A stretch of 14,909 bases of DNA. Origin: Deltaproteobacteria bacterium. Its GTDB lineage: Bacteria > Desulfobacterota > JADFXK01. The stretch lies in the NCBI GenBank assembly GCA_015233295.1, contig JADFYC010000049.1, positions 1 through 14,909 on the forward strand. The letters run 5' to 3'. The stretch's first letter is position 1. Every line of letters begins with the position of its first letter. Shown piece by piece: positions 14,880-14,909 of the stretch. The translations under genes and the position numbers were made by a program. A model generated the notes under the pieces. The model was not told the origin of the DNA and ran no database searches. It worked only from the letters and a program-made list of their open reading frames with translations.

Positions 14880-14909
14880 AATTACCCAGCCAAAAACCGA
14901 GCCGGCCCA

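Overview
The window looks like chromosomal DNA of a Gram-negative (diderm) bacterium. The evidence is an Mla-type lipid-transport operon, the tail of a heptose nucleotidyltransferase (LPS core pathway), a TolC-family outer-membrane protein and a PilW/PilF-like lipoprotein. Moderate GC content, a TolC gene inside the Mla operon, long-form HisG, and a MASE3/multi-PAS hybrid kinase together suggest a deltaproteobacterium (Desulfobacterota). That placement is inference from gene content and protein style; no marker gene settles it.

Layout. (1) Positions 3-113, plus strand: the last 36 codons of an RfaE2/HldE-like adenylyltransferase. (2) Positions 259-6780, minus strand: an envelope operon read mlaE > GT-C-like membrane glycosyltransferase > mlaF > mlaD > tolC-like > mlaC > a 92-codon gene whose C-terminal half resembles the tail of a short-chain dehydrogenase. 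mlaE is separated from mlaF by the glycosyltransferase gene. No mlaA or mlaB is seen. A promoter candidate (TTGACT-N16-TATTAT) lies just upstream of mlaE. (3) Positions 6781-7367: a 587-base gap with stem-loops and a 111-base imperfect palindrome of the dispersed 'HFERSEKS' type. (4) Positions 7368-8159, minus: a PilW/PilF-like TPR lipoprotein. (5) Positions 8366-9615, minus: hisI-hisG, overlapping by 4 bases, with a near-consensus promoter (TTGACA-N17-TATTAT) and a leader of about 110 bases. (6) Positions 9616-10094: a divergent regulatory gap. (7) Positions 10095-14879, plus: a 1594-residue hybrid histidine kinase with MASE3, five PAS-like segments, HisKA, HATPase, two receivers and HPt.

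How the genes work together. MlaE (permease), MlaF (ATPase) and MlaD (MCE protein) would form the inner-membrane lipid transporter. MlaC would be the periplasmic lipid carrier, and the TolC-like protein could provide an outer-membrane end. The glycosyltransferase may modify a lipid-linked envelope glycan, and the neighbouring heptose gene fits an envelope theme. hisI and hisG are two non-consecutive steps of histidine synthesis. The kinase carries a full internal phosphorelay but has no response-regulator gene beside it in this window.

I found no tRNA, rRNA, CRISPR array or intact insertion sequence, and no clearly new multigene defence or mobile system. The points most worth a second look are the TolC-containing, glycosyltransferase-split Mla operon; the chimeric small gene at its end; the kinase's atypical first receiver; and the structured gap upstream of mlaE.
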